From Roseovarius sp. S88 (GTDB lineage Bacteria; Pseudomonadota; Alphaproteobacteria; Rhodobacterales; Rhodobacteraceae): DNA of 64,000 bases. The notes under the pieces were generated by a model. That model saw only the letters and a list, made by a program, of their open reading frames with translations, made no database searches and was not told where the DNA came from. Shown piece after piece: positions 16,609 to 24,440 of the stretch. The stretch covers positions 468,501 through 532,500 of the forward strand of contig NZ_CP146069.1 of assembly GCF_037023735.1 (NCBI RefSeq), given 5' to 3'. Position 1 is the stretch's first letter. Each line of letters begins with the position of its first letter. Position numbers and translations under genes: made by a program.

Positions 16609-17286
16609 TCACGGATCGCCGGCGACGCCGTAGCTGGGGGCGGCTGACGGGTCGATCGCTCTGTTAAGGTAATCGTTCATCTGTGGCTCATATGCTTGCC
16701 ACAGGCTACGAAGTTTCTTGATCGGTCCATCGCCTTCCCAATCCACGCGCAGATCGACCAGGTAGAAGGGCATTTTGTCCGCTACGATAAGAGCTGCGGA
16801 ATGAACCGAGCCTTCTTCTCCGCCTGCGGCCAGCCCGTTTTCAATGCCGCTGAGCAGACGTTCGGCCAAATGGGCAGATGGATCTGCCATGAATCCATCT
16901 GTGATGGCCTTTGCCACTGCGGTGGATGACAAAAGATTGCCCGCCGCGACACAGTGGGTGTCTTCGCTGATCGCGTTGGTTCCCAGAATATGCGCGCCAG
17001 TGAAATGCGCGGTTGTGCCCTTGGCATCTATCGCGGTCAGTTGGCGGTAGTCGATATTGTCCCGACCTTGCACGACGCTTGCGATGGCCTCGCTTGCGGA
17101 GTGCCCAGCCTCCAATGCGTCTAACACCAATGTCGCCAGATGCGGGTCGGTGATGTTCTGCGTGGCCACAGCCCCAACACCGGCGCGGGCGTGCGGGCAG
17201 CGGGAGCCGACCGAGATGGACGAGGTCGTAATGGCGACGCCAAATTGCCCGGTGCGCTGGCAATGTCCTGCGATGGAAAAGGTCAT
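16609..17286 (-). CDS. DUF1028 family protein
   Basis: 225 residues. It opens MTFSIAGHCQRTGQFGVAI and continues with VGSRCPHARAGVGAVATQN, DGFMADPSAHLAERLL and YLVDLRVDWEGDGPIKKL, all typical of DUF1028, a family with a fold related to Ntn hydrolases and no established reaction. It is the last gene of a five-gene operon (18 bases after the Rieske oxygenase), in which it may hydrolyse an amide or peptide-like intermediate; this is inference from context only. The protein has no signal peptide, so it should act in the cytoplasm. Confidence 0.85.
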   Translation of the reverse strand: MTFSIAGHCQRTGQFGVAITTSSISVGSRCPHARAGVGAVATQNITDPHLATLVLDALEAGHSASEAIASVVQGRDNIDYRQLTAIDAKGTTAHFTGAHILGTNAISEDTHCVAAGNLLSSTAVAKAITDGFMADPSAHLAERLLSGIENGLAAGGEEGSVHSAALIVADKMPFYLVDLRVDWEGDGPIKKLRSLWQAYEPQMNDYLNRAIDPSAAPSYGVAGDP

Positions 17287-17304
17287 GTAATCGGCCGCCT
17301 TTGG

Positions 17305-18450
17305 TCAGGTCCCGTCGCCCAACCGGCGCGAGAGGTATTTCTGAAAGTCGTGGATTTCGCGTTCCAGCCAGCTCAGCGGGCCTGGGGCGGCTTGTGAGGC
17401 GGCTGATCCGGCGAAGATGCCTTCGACAACCTGACGATCTTCGGTGTTCACATGTTCAAAGAAGGTAACAAGATCGTCGATCCAGGCTTGGCGCTCATCC
17501 GCATATCCAAGGTCCGCATCCACTTCGGGCGCGATGGCCACGCCAAAACGGACATCGACTTGTCCAACACCTTTGGGGCGCAGGCTGAGATACCAAAGGT
17601 GATCCGGGGCAAGCACATACATATGCGTTGGAAACACGGTTGGCAGAACGGATGTGATGCGCCAGTCACCTTCCAAACGCTCATTATTGGGATGCGCATG
17701 CCCGTAGGTCGCGTTGCCGACCTTTTGGAATGTCTGGTAGGTGAACGCGTCGTGCACATCGTCGGGGAAGACCGTTTTTTCAACTGGAAACCATGCTCCA
17801 ACAGTGGCCTTGTGGGCCACGGGCAAATGGTAACCTTCCATGAAGTTTTCGGTCAAAAGTTTCCAGTTCGTGTTCCAGACATGCTCTTCATGGACCACGG
17901 GCACATAGTGCTCCATGCCGTATCGCTCGACCACGTCGTGCAGGGGCGCAAGGCTATCCGCGACTGACGGCGCATCGGGGTTGAGCGTAACATAAATCCA
18001 GCCATTCCAGATTTCGGTGCGGATTTCTGGCAGGCAGATGGATTTTTTGTCGAAGCCTTCCGTGCGCTCCATATGGCCAGCGCCGATCAACTGCCCGGAG
18101 AGATCATAGGTCCAGGCGTGATAGGGGCAGACCACGCGACTGGTGCATCCCTTGCCCTCCAAAAGCTGCATCATTCGGTGGCGACACACATTCGAAAAGG
18201 TCTTTATCTCACCCGCCTTGTCACGGATCGTGAAGATCGGGTCGCCTGCGATGCTGAAAGTGATGTAGTCGCCCGGATTGGGGATTTCTGCGGCCAAGCC
18301 GGGGCATAGCCAGTCCTGCCGGAATATCGCGTCCGTTTCCCGCTCTGCAACCGCCTCGTCACGATAGAGCCTCGGATCGGCGCTCATCGCGCGTTCAAGA
18401 GGCCCGTTGGCTGTGAGCGCGAGTTGCTCGAGGAGAAGGGAGGCGGTCAT
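17305..18450 (-). CDS. Rieske non-heme iron oxygenase, alpha subunit
   Basis: 381 residues. The Rieske cluster ligands are Cys89 and His91 (CRH) and Cys108 and His111 (CPYH), at normal spacing. The catalytic domain has TENFMEGYHLPVAHK, which holds the two iron-binding His, and a C-terminal Asp region. No beta subunit lies nearby, which fits alpha-only enzymes such as choline, carnitine or stachydrine monooxygenase-type proteins, or phthalate-type oxygenases. It is between a RidA gene (10 bases) and DUF1028 (18 bases) in one operon. It would hydroxylate or demethylate a small molecule with electrons from a reductase that is not in this operon unless the flavin reductase serves it. Substrate unknown. 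Confidence 0.92.
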   Translation of the reverse strand: MTASLLLEQLALTANGPLERAMSADPRLYRDEAVAERETDAIFRQDWLCPGLAAEIPNPGDYITFSIAGDPIFTIRDKAGEIKTFSNVCRHRMMQLLEGKGCTSRVVCPYHAWTYDLSGQLIGAGHMERTEGFDKKSICLPEIRTEIWNGWIYVTLNPDAPSVADSLAPLHDVVERYGMEHYVPVVHEEHVWNTNWKLLTENFMEGYHLPVAHKATVGAWFPVEKTVFPDDVHDAFTYQTFQKVGNATYGHAHPNNERLEGDWRITSVLPTVFPTHMYVLAPDHLWYLSLRPKGVGQVDVRFGVAIAPEVDADLGYADERQAWIDDLVTFFEHVNTEDRQVVEGIFAGSAASQAAPGPLSWLEREIHDFQKYLSRRLGDGT

Positions 18451-18460
18451 CAGTTGAACC

Positions 18461-18874
18461 TCAGTCTGGGATCACAGCGGTCACTTCGATTTCAACCACC
18501 CATTCGGGTCGTGCAAGGGCAGGCACAACAAGACCGGTGGAACAGGGGTGCACCCCTTTGAGCCATTTGCCCATCTCCTGATAAACCTCCTCGCGGTACC
18601 GGATGTCAGTGAGATAGACCACGATACGGCACACGGCCTCCATCGTGGTTCCGGCCTCTTCCAGAAGCATCTGGATGTTCGCCATGGTTTTGGCGGTTTG
18701 CTTGGTCACGTCACCAACATGCAGGCTTTCGCGTGTTTCCAGATCCTGGCTGACCTGACCACGTAGAAAGACCATGGTGCCTTTGGCCACCACGCCCTGA
18801 CTCAGGTCGTTGTCGAGGTTTTGTTCAGGATAGGTTTCTTTGGTGTTGAAGGGGCGAATGCGTTTGTGAAGCAT
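18461..18874 (-). CDS. RidA-family protein
   Basis: 137 residues. Seen: LSQGVVAKGTMVFLRGQVSQD, VTKQTAKTMANIQMLLEEAGTTMEAVCRI, and VVPALARPEWVVEIEVTAVI, with the Arg in ALARPEW at the place that binds carboxylates in RidA. RidA proteins hydrolyse reactive enamine/imine intermediates or, in the Rut pathway, act on aminoacrylate-type products. Its place between the HpaB-type monooxygenase and the Rieske oxygenase suggests that an imine or enamine forms during the pathway. It starts 26 bases after the monooxygenase stop. Confidence 0.9.
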   Translation of the reverse strand: MLHKRIRPFNTKETYPEQNLDNDLSQGVVAKGTMVFLRGQVSQDLETRESLHVGDVTKQTAKTMANIQMLLEEAGTTMEAVCRIVVYLTDIRYREEVYQEMGKWLKGVHPCSTGLVVPALARPEWVVEIEVTAVIPD

Positions 18875-18900
18875 GGGATCGTCCTGCGTATGGGTTTGGC

Positions 18901-20361
18901 CTAGTGCCGGGTGCCTTTGCCCCAGACGTTATCTGACAGTTCTGCCGCTTTGTGCGCAAATTCCAGCGGGCCTTGCCAGTCAAAATTGCGATAGACGGCG
19001 GCCAGTTGGGCAAAGGGTGGCGACTGCGCAAAGAGCTGGAACGTCAGGCGATGGCCGGCATAGTCCGAATTCAGCAGGTCTCGCGCAAGGCTAAGAAGGC
19101 GGCGGCGGTCGTCAGCCAACCAGTCGTCATTGATCGAATAGAACTTGTCCATCCACGGCTTGGTGTCCGCCGCGGCAAACGTTGCGGCGTCGGGTGTGAC
19201 GCAAATCTGCCCGCCGCAGAGTTCGCGTGCGATATGCATCATGCGTGGCAGGTTGGTCAGGGCATGCACCCGACCGGACATCAGCATGGACTGGTTGGGC
19301 ATCAACAGGCCATTGGGGCTTTTCTCAGCCGTGGCAATCGAGGCTGTCAGGAAGGCGTCAATGCCTTCGCGCCAGACGGCCAGTTCGCTCAGCTTCTCTT
19401 GCACGGCTTGCTGTTTGTCGAGCCCGGTCTGTTTCACGTTCCATAGCGCCGCACCGATGATGAGGTCGGCGTAGCTCAGCGTGCGCTGCACAAACGGGAA
19501 GGCGGAATACCGGTGCAGGGTGGTGCGGATGAAGGCGGCGGCGCGGGTATGCTGGTAGAACAGAACATCCTCCCAGGGGATCAGTACGTCGTCGAGGATC
19601 ATCAGCGTGTCGATTTCGTCTACGCGGTTGGACAGAGGATAGTCGTTCGACCCTGCGCGACCGGCAAATCCGGTCCGGCAGATATGCTTCACTCCCGGTG
19701 CGTTCATTTTGACGATGCAGCCAAGCGCGTAGTCGCTGAGTTTGTCATTGCCCCAGTTCGCAATCGTGGGTTTCAGGAAGGCCTGATTGGAATAGGCCGC
19801 CGCGGTTTCATACTTCGCGCCACGAATGAAGATCCCGGCATCGGTTTCCTTGACCACATGCACCAGCATATCCGGGTCCTGATCCTGCGGCGCCTTGGAG
19901 CGGTCGCCTTTGGGGTCAGTGTTGGCCGAGACGTGGAACGGATCATCCTTGATGCATTGATGGATGTGCCGTTCGATGTTGGTGGCAAAACGCGGATCAA
20001 TCTCGTTCAGGATGTCTTTGCCGTCCCAAAGTGACCACATCTCACCAATGGTCTCGTCGCCCATACGTGTGACCACACCGCCGATGTCGTTCATCACCAG
20101 ATCAACGGCGTCGCGTTTGTCTTGCCAGTCCTGTTTTTCATACGGAAGACGCAGGCCTATGGCGAACCGTTCACCTTGCTCTTCATAAGTCATCGCGTCC
20201 TGGGTCTTGGGGTCGTGCTGCATGTCGTAGATGCGCGCACGGATATCGATCACCGGCTTGAACTGCGGGTGATTGCAGGGGTCATCGACGCGCTCTCCAC
20301 CGATCCAGATTTCACGGCCATCATTGAGGGAGTCGCGGTAGTCGTTTCCAGTACGGATCAT
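18901..20361 (-). CDS. 4-hydroxyphenylacetate 3-monooxygenase (HpaB)-family oxygenase
   Basis: 486 residues from the ATG at 20361, with AAAGGATG upstream. Seen: IRTGNDYRDSLNDGREIWIGG at the start, HVVKETDAGIFIRGAKYETAA and YSNQAFLKPTIANWGNDK, and IPWEDVLFYQHTRAAAFIRT, which are typical of the HpaB N- and C-domains. The family uses free reduced flavin made by a partner reductase to hydroxylate phenols or related ring compounds. The partner is very probably the HpaC-like gene 16 bases upstream. Substrate unknown; neighbours (RidA, Rieske, DUF1028) are not those of the standard hpa phenylacetate operon. Confidence 0.92.
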   Translation of the reverse strand: MIRTGNDYRDSLNDGREIWIGGERVDDPCNHPQFKPVIDIRARIYDMQHDPKTQDAMTYEEQGERFAIGLRLPYEKQDWQDKRDAVDLVMNDIGGVVTRMGDETIGEMWSLWDGKDILNEIDPRFATNIERHIHQCIKDDPFHVSANTDPKGDRSKAPQDQDPDMLVHVVKETDAGIFIRGAKYETAAAYSNQAFLKPTIANWGNDKLSDYALGCIVKMNAPGVKHICRTGFAGRAGSNDYPLSNRVDEIDTLMILDDVLIPWEDVLFYQHTRAAAFIRTTLHRYSAFPFVQRTLSYADLIIGAALWNVKQTGLDKQQAVQEKLSELAVWREGIDAFLTASIATAEKSPNGLLMPNQSMLMSGRVHALTNLPRMMHIARELCGGQICVTPDAATFAAADTKPWMDKFYSINDDWLADDRRRLLSLARDLLNSDYAGHRLTFQLFAQSPPFAQLAAVYRNFDWQGPLEFAHKAAELSDNVWGKGTRH

Positions 20362-20377
20362 GGTGTCATCCTTTGGG

Positions 20378-20896
20378 TCAAAGCGGTCGCAGGGCTTGAT
20401 AGGTGCGTTTGGAAAAGGCGAGTGGAGCGGCATCCTGGCTTATTGCGCGCGCCACGCGGCCTATGAAAATTCGGTGTGTGCCAGCATCATAACTTGTTTC
20501 GATATGACAATCGAAACTGGCCAGCGCTGACGATAAGAGCGGCGCAGTGGTTGCGGCCCTCTCCCATTCGGCACAAGAAAAATCGTAGGGTGTCACGTCG
20601 CCCGGGCGGCCGGCAAAACAATTTGCGATTTCGGTCTGATCATCGCCCAGCAGGTTCACGCAGAAGACACCATTTGCCTCAATCGCTGTTACGGACGGGC
20701 TGCGGCGGTTGATGCAAACGAGAACCAGAGGCGGCTCAGCCGAGACCGAGGAAAACGCACTGACTGTTACGCCGAAACGGCCTGAGGGGCCATCTGTTGT
20801 GACAACGGACACCTGTGTGGCGGCGCCGGCCATAGCGGCGATGAACCTGTCGGGGTTTTCGTGTGGCATCGGCGCATTGCGAAACATGGCTGTCAT
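20378..20896 (-). CDS. Flavin reductase (HpaC-like)
   Basis: 172 residues from the ATG at 20896, which follows AGGAGAC; an in-frame start at 20941 reads through the promoter. Seen: VSVVTTDGPSGRFGVTVSAF, SSVSAEPPLVLVCINRRSPS and GVFCVNLLGDDQTEIANCFAG, the FMN-binding split-barrel pattern of HpaC/RutF proteins, with the C-terminal DCHIETSYDAGTHRIFIGRV segment. It supplies reduced flavin to the HpaB-type monooxygenase encoded next. First gene of the operon; its promoter faces a LysR gene. Confidence 0.93.
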   Translation of the reverse strand: MTAMFRNAPMPHENPDRFIAAMAGAATQVSVVTTDGPSGRFGVTVSAFSSVSAEPPLVLVCINRRSPSVTAIEANGVFCVNLLGDDQTEIANCFAGRPGDVTPYDFSCAEWERAATTAPLLSSALASFDCHIETSYDAGTHRIFIGRVARAISQDAAPLAFSKRTYQALRPL

Positions 20897-20970
20897 TGAG
20901 TCAGTCTCCTGTTTCACCAATCTGTAGCAAACCCCAGTCATTTTACAAAATTCATTGTATTTATTAAAGT

Positions 20971-20987
20971 ATTAGCTTTTAACTAAT
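20971..20987. promoter_or_regulatory. Candidate LysR operator
   Basis: ATTAG at 20971-20975 and CTAAT at 20983-20987 form a dyad in the 94-base divergent intergenic region between lysR and the flavin reductase gene. LysR-type sites usually have a T-N11-A dyad in such positions. Confidence 0.45.
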
Positions 20988-20990
20988 GAT

Positions 20991-21887
20991 ATGCATCGCT
21001 TTACACTGCGACAGTTGGAATACCTGCTGACCTGCATTGACATGCGGTCTGTGGCAGGTGCCGCCGAAAAGCTCAGCGTGTCGCAGCCCACAATTTCCGT
21101 GGCCATAACCAAACTTGAAGAACAGCTTGGAGTGCAACTTCTTTTGCGTCATCCATCGCGCGGGGTGACGCCAACGGCTGCGGCAAACAAGATCTTGAAT
21201 TTAGCCCGAAGCCTTCTCGCGCATGCCGCTGATCTTGAGCGGCAGACGATGGAGACTGGAAGCCACCTGGAAGGCGAGTTGCGATTGGGAAGCTTCAGCA
21301 CACTGGCCCCGGCCGTCTTGCCGGGGTTGATCCAATCGTTGAGCCAGCAACACCCCGGGATTCAGTTGCATCTTCGCGAGGGGACACAGGATCATATGGT
21401 GGCTGCATTGCAAACCGGTCAGCTGGACCTCGCGCTGCTCTATGACATCAATTTACCAGAAGATATTCACAAGACTCCGCTTGCCACGCGTGCGCCCTAC
21501 GCTGTCTTGGGGATGAATGACCCACTTGCCCAAAACGAGCAGGTCTCCCTTGCCGATCTGGCGAAGGCCCCTTTGATCCTTTTGGACGTCCCGCCCAGCC
21601 GAGAGTATTTTTTGGGCCTGTTCCGCAACGCAGGCTTGGAGCCAAGGATTGCCTACAGCACACCGTCCATCGAAATGGTGCGTGGCATGGTGGGATGCGG
21701 ATTGGGCTATTCTTTGCTGGTTACACGACCCAAAGGCGACACCACATATGATGGGCACAACCTCGCCATTCGACCTTTGAAGGAAGATGTCGAACACAGC
21801 GCAATGGTTCTGGCGCGCCTTGCCACGTTGCGGCCCACCCGGCTTATGGCGCGCTTTGAACAGATCGCTTTGCAGGTCATTCAGTAA
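20991..21887 (+). CDS. LysR-family transcriptional regulator
   Basis: 298 residues. The N-terminus FTLRQLEYLLTCIDMRSVAG and VSQPTISVAITKLEEQLGVQ is the LysR helix-turn-helix; the rest is the two-lobed effector domain (ELRLGSFSTLAPAVLPGLI). It is divergent from the flavin-reductase-headed operon at 16609-20896, the usual arrangement for a pathway-specific LysR activator that senses an intermediate. A candidate dyad lies just before its start. Confidence 0.93.
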   Translation: MHRFTLRQLEYLLTCIDMRSVAGAAEKLSVSQPTISVAITKLEEQLGVQLLLRHPSRGVTPTAAANKILNLARSLLAHAADLERQTMETGSHLEGELRLGSFSTLAPAVLPGLIQSLSQQHPGIQLHLREGTQDHMVAALQTGQLDLALLYDINLPEDIHKTPLATRAPYAVLGMNDPLAQNEQVSLADLAKAPLILLDVPPSREYFLGLFRNAGLEPRIAYSTPSIEMVRGMVGCGLGYSLLVTRPKGDTTYDGHNLAIRPLKEDVEHSAMVLARLATLRPTRLMARFEQIALQVIQ

Positions 21888-21970
21888 AACACTGGTCGCC
21901 TATGCGCCCGCTTTGGCAGGGCGTTGAACACATAGACCCACAGCCCAGTTCAAGAAAACTGAAAAAATTT

Positions 21971-22001
21971 CGCCACCTGAGAATAATTCCAACAGGTGGC
22001 G
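21971..22001. repeat. Nine-base inverted repeat of unknown role
   Basis: CGCCACCTG at 21971-21979 and CAGGTGGCG at 21993-22001 are exact inverted repeats around a 13-base A+T-rich spacer. On the minus strand the stem is followed by AAATTTTTT, so it could end minus-strand transcripts; on the plus strand it lies 58 bases above the ATG of a small exported peptide, where it could be an operator or leader hairpin. Confidence 0.6.
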
Positions 22002-22059
22002 CGTCATACCATACAGAACGTCGGGTTGATCGACCACCTGCACAAAAAGGACATGCACC

Positions 22060-22215
22060 ATGCGACTGAAAGCAATTTCGGCACTGACAGTTTTTACCAC
22101 GGCCATAATTGTGGCCTTCGCGGACGGTCACAGTCCAGACCCTGGTCAAGTGACCCCAAATGCAATTGGCGGCGCAAGCCAAATAGAGAACCTGAACTTC
22201 CTCCTCGCCACCTAG
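22060..22215 (+). CDS. Small exported peptide precursor (51 residues)
   Basis: I do not recognise this protein. It starts at the ATG at 22060 with AAAAGGAC seven bases upstream. Residues 1-21 look like a Sec signal peptide: basic MRLK, a hydrophobic core (AISALTVFTTAIIVAF) and an Ala before the likely cleavage site. The mature part would be about 30 residues, polar, without Cys, with PDPGQVTPNAIGG in the centre. A strong rho-independent terminator at 22320-22352 would end its transcript. It stands alone between a LysR gene and an ECF sigma factor gene. It is too short for most ORF finders; a structural or signalling peptide role is possible but only inferred. Confidence 0.6.
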   Translation: MRLKAISALTVFTTAIIVAFADGHSPDPGQVTPNAIGGASQIENLNFLLAT

Positions 22216-22576
22216 TCACTCTATTTGACCTGTCTCACTTCAAGTCGAATTCAAAGAGAGAATTTTCACGCATTATTTTCATAGCAACGCTTTCCCTTCT
22301 GTTTGGTAACGAGTAACCGGTAGCCGCATTATTTCGCGGCTACCTTTTTTTCACACCATCAAATGGAATCATAAAGCCATATGAAAACAAATATTTAAAT
22401 TACATGGCGCACCCGAACTCAGAGTGTATGCGGCGTGTTTTGTGCCAAAGATCTAGGTCGGTCGCGCCTGGTTTGATCACTGCACTGGGCGTCCAGATAT
22501 CGAAAAAAGTCGGGTGGTAAGAATTATCTTGCCGCCTGATGCGTAAACCAGTCGAAACCCGAGTCCGGAGTGTGTA
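22216..22576 (+). other. Intergenic region with a terminator, upstream of the ECF sigma gene
   Basis: 361 bases. The first 100 are the probable 3' untranslated part of the small-peptide transcript, ending in the hairpin at 22320-22352. The remainder is A+T-rich up to about 22405 and then G+C-rich; it should hold the sigma factor promoter, but I see no convincing -35/-10 pair. No other gene was seen. Confidence 0.5.
22320..22352 (+). terminator. Strong rho-independent terminator
   Basis: Nine-base arms GGTAGCCGC (22320-22328) and GCGGCTACC (22337-22345) around an eight-base loop, followed directly by seven T. It ends the small-peptide transcript. Confidence 0.92.
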
Positions 22577-23194
22577 ATGTCGAACCAGCAAGCACGCCAA
22601 ATTCAAAGACACGCCCCGTGTCCGGCGCCGTTTGTGAACATCACTTCGGCGGCCATGTTCTGGCCTGTGCAACCGGTTCGGGACGTCTGTTTGGCACAAG
22701 ATCTGAAAAAAGACCTGATTGCGATGCTGCCGCGCCTGCGTCGGTTTGCCCGGACGATGACGCGTTCTGTCACTGAGGCCGACGATCTGGTGCAAGACGC
22801 CTGCCTGCGCGCCCTGAGCCGGTCGGATCAGTGGGACCCTAGCCAGCCTTTGGATCGTTGGGTGTTTCGGATCACGCGAAATCTGTGGATCAGCGAGCTG
22901 CGCAAACGTCAGGTCCGGTTGGGTCAGGGCCACGTGCCCGCAGACGAAACAAATGAGCTGGTCACGCGAGACACCGGTGAAGAGTCGGTTGTCGCCAGTC
23001 AACTCAAAGGGCGGATCGCTGCCCTGCCGCAAGATTTGTCGGCGGTGTTGCTTTTGGTGTCAGTCGAAGGGTACAGCTATGCCGAAACTTCCGAGCTTCT
23101 GAGCATTCCTCTTGGCACAGTGATGAGCCGCGTTCACCGCGCGCGCAAGCTTTTGGCCCAAGAGCTTGCACAAACAGAGGGAGCGGATCAGTGA
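22577..23194 (+). CDS. ECF sigma factor (sigma-70 family)
   Basis: 205 residues, though the true start may be later, since the recognisable part begins near DLKKDLIAMLPRLRRFARTM at residue 43. Sigma region 2 holds TEADDLVQDACLRALSR and RWVFRITRNLWISELRKRQ (promoter -10 contacts); region 4 holds YAETSELLSIPLGTVMSRVH and RARKLL (-35 contacts). Extracytoplasmic-function sigma factors redirect RNA polymerase to stress genes. The stop overlaps the GTG start of the anti-sigma-like gene (GTGA), a typical sigma/anti-sigma pair. Target genes are not known. Confidence 0.9.
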   Translation: MSNQQARQIQRHAPCPAPFVNITSAAMFWPVQPVRDVCLAQDLKKDLIAMLPRLRRFARTMTRSVTEADDLVQDACLRALSRSDQWDPSQPLDRWVFRITRNLWISELRKRQVRLGQGHVPADETNELVTRDTGEESVVASQLKGRIAALPQDLSAVLLLVSVEGYSYAETSELLSIPLGTVMSRVHRARKLLAQELAQTEGADQ

Positions 23195-23973
23195 CACGTG
23201 ACCCCGAAACACTCAGCGCGTTTCTCGACGGTGAATTGTCACCGCCAGAGACACTTGAGATTGAAAAAGCGCTGGAAACGGACGCTGAGCTGCGCGCAGA
23301 ACTGGAAAGTCTGATTGCTGCGGATCAGGCGGCTCAGGACGATTTTGCCGAAATCCTGAACGAACCGGTTCCGTTTGAACTGGCCGCTGCCATTGAAAAT
23401 GCTCCGCTCGCCACAGATGCGCCTGCGGCAAACTTGCCCAACAAGCCAAGCTCGCTCACGTGGCTCACCGCGATTGCTGCCTGCGTGGCGTTGATTATTG
23501 GTGGGGCTGGTGGATATCTTGCCGGATCCACCAACAACACCCAATTGGCCGCGGCGCCTGGGTGGCTGGAAGATATTGCGGATTATCACCGCGTCTATGC
23601 CGGACAGGAACGGCATCTTGTTGAAGTCCCCGCGAGCGAAGCGGACCATATCGAGACATGGTTGACCAAAACCGTTGGCGCGCAAGTCCGCGTTCCGGAC
23701 TTGTCACAGCACGGCCTGACTTTTCAGGGTGCGCGCTTGCTTGTGGCTGCTGGCAAACCTGTGTCGCAACTGATGTTCAAAGATACCGAAGGGCGCGTTG
23801 TGGCCTTATGTCTCATCCAAACAGACACGCCTGCCGATGGTTTCACAGAGCGCAGCATTGATGGTTTCGACATGGTCAGCTGGGGTGGCCAGAACGCGAA
23901 TTTTGTCATCGTGGGTGACGAAGGCCGTGGTGATCTTGAGGCCATCGCCCAAACCGCCGCTGTTGAAGCTTGA
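23191..23973 (+). CDS. Membrane anti-sigma factor
   Basis: 260 residues from a GTG that overlaps the sigma factor stop. Residues 1-75 are acidic and helical (DPETLSAFLDGELSPPETLE), matching the cytoplasmic anti-sigma domain of the RskA/ChrR-unlike group; it lacks the H-x3-C-x2-C zinc motif. A single membrane helix is at about 91-112 (LTAIAACVALIIGGAGGYLAG), followed by a periplasmic domain of about 145 residues. The arrangement says that it holds the ECF sigma factor at the membrane and releases it upon an envelope signal. This assignment rests on topology and gene order. Confidence 0.85.
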   Translation: MTRDPETLSAFLDGELSPPETLEIEKALETDAELRAELESLIAADQAAQDDFAEILNEPVPFELAAAIENAPLATDAPAANLPNKPSSLTWLTAIAACVALIIGGAGGYLAGSTNNTQLAAAPGWLEDIADYHRVYAGQERHLVEVPASEADHIETWLTKTVGAQVRVPDLSQHGLTFQGARLLVAAGKPVSQLMFKDTEGRVVALCLIQTDTPADGFTERSIDGFDMVSWGGQNANFVIVGDEGRGDLEAIAQTAAVEA

Positions 23974-24440
23974 AAACGTAACGTCGAACTATCCTGATCA
24001 AAAATCGTATTCGTTCAGGTCTTTCCGCGGGTCTAATAGAGTGCTTTGGTCTTTCGGACGATCTTCGTTTACCCTCAGCCAAGTCAATTCGATTTGGTCG
24101 GCCTTGCCAAACACATTCACCAATATATTGAAACGCAGGACAACGAAACGGATCGGTCAGATCGGGAATGTGACATCGAAACGGCCTGTGGTGGCGCTTT
24201 CCGCGAGTGGTTCGATTGCCATTTTCGGAGGGAAACCCAAATACCGTTTCCCCCTTATATCCAGCACCGCAATGCCCCATCTTTGACTCACCAGGGCGGC
24301 AAACAAGCCTTGGATGTTTCTTAAGAGGGTAACGCCGAGTTTTGGCGGTGTGTGAGTTCGTAACGAGTCCATTGGGTGCGTGACGGGGCATGTGTTCAAA
24401 CACGGGCCTCGTCACTGCTGCTGCAACCAGATGATGCGTG
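23974..24440. other. Intergenic region with no supportable gene
   Basis: 467 bases between convergent genes. Frames on both strands (92 codons at 24046-24324, 80 codons on the minus strand at 24157-24399) have no ribosome site and no family motif. The region contains a long hairpin at 24380-24415. It could be a decayed gene or hold an unseen RNA. Confidence 0.5.
24380..24415. repeat. Long near-perfect hairpin
   Basis: Arms of 17 bases (GTGACGGGGCATGTGTT and AACACGGGCCTCGTCAC) pair with one mismatch and two G-U pairs around a two-base tip. No T tract follows on either strand. It sits 26 bases past the stop of the convergent membrane regulator gene. Confidence 0.65.

Noticed and set aside
21996..22316. 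A 106-codon frame over the exported-peptide gene
   Set aside because: The other frame has the ribosome site spacing, the signal peptide and a stop before the terminator; this one has none.
22577..23973. The sigma/anti-sigma pair as RpoE-ChrR of the singlet-oxygen response
   Set aside because: The anti-sigma factor has a membrane helix and no ChrR-type zinc motif or cupin; the free cupin at 29472 lacks the anti-sigma domain.
24157..24399. An 80-codon minus-strand frame in the 23974-24440 gap
   Set aside because: No ribosome site or recognisable motif; kept only as unassigned intergenic DNA.
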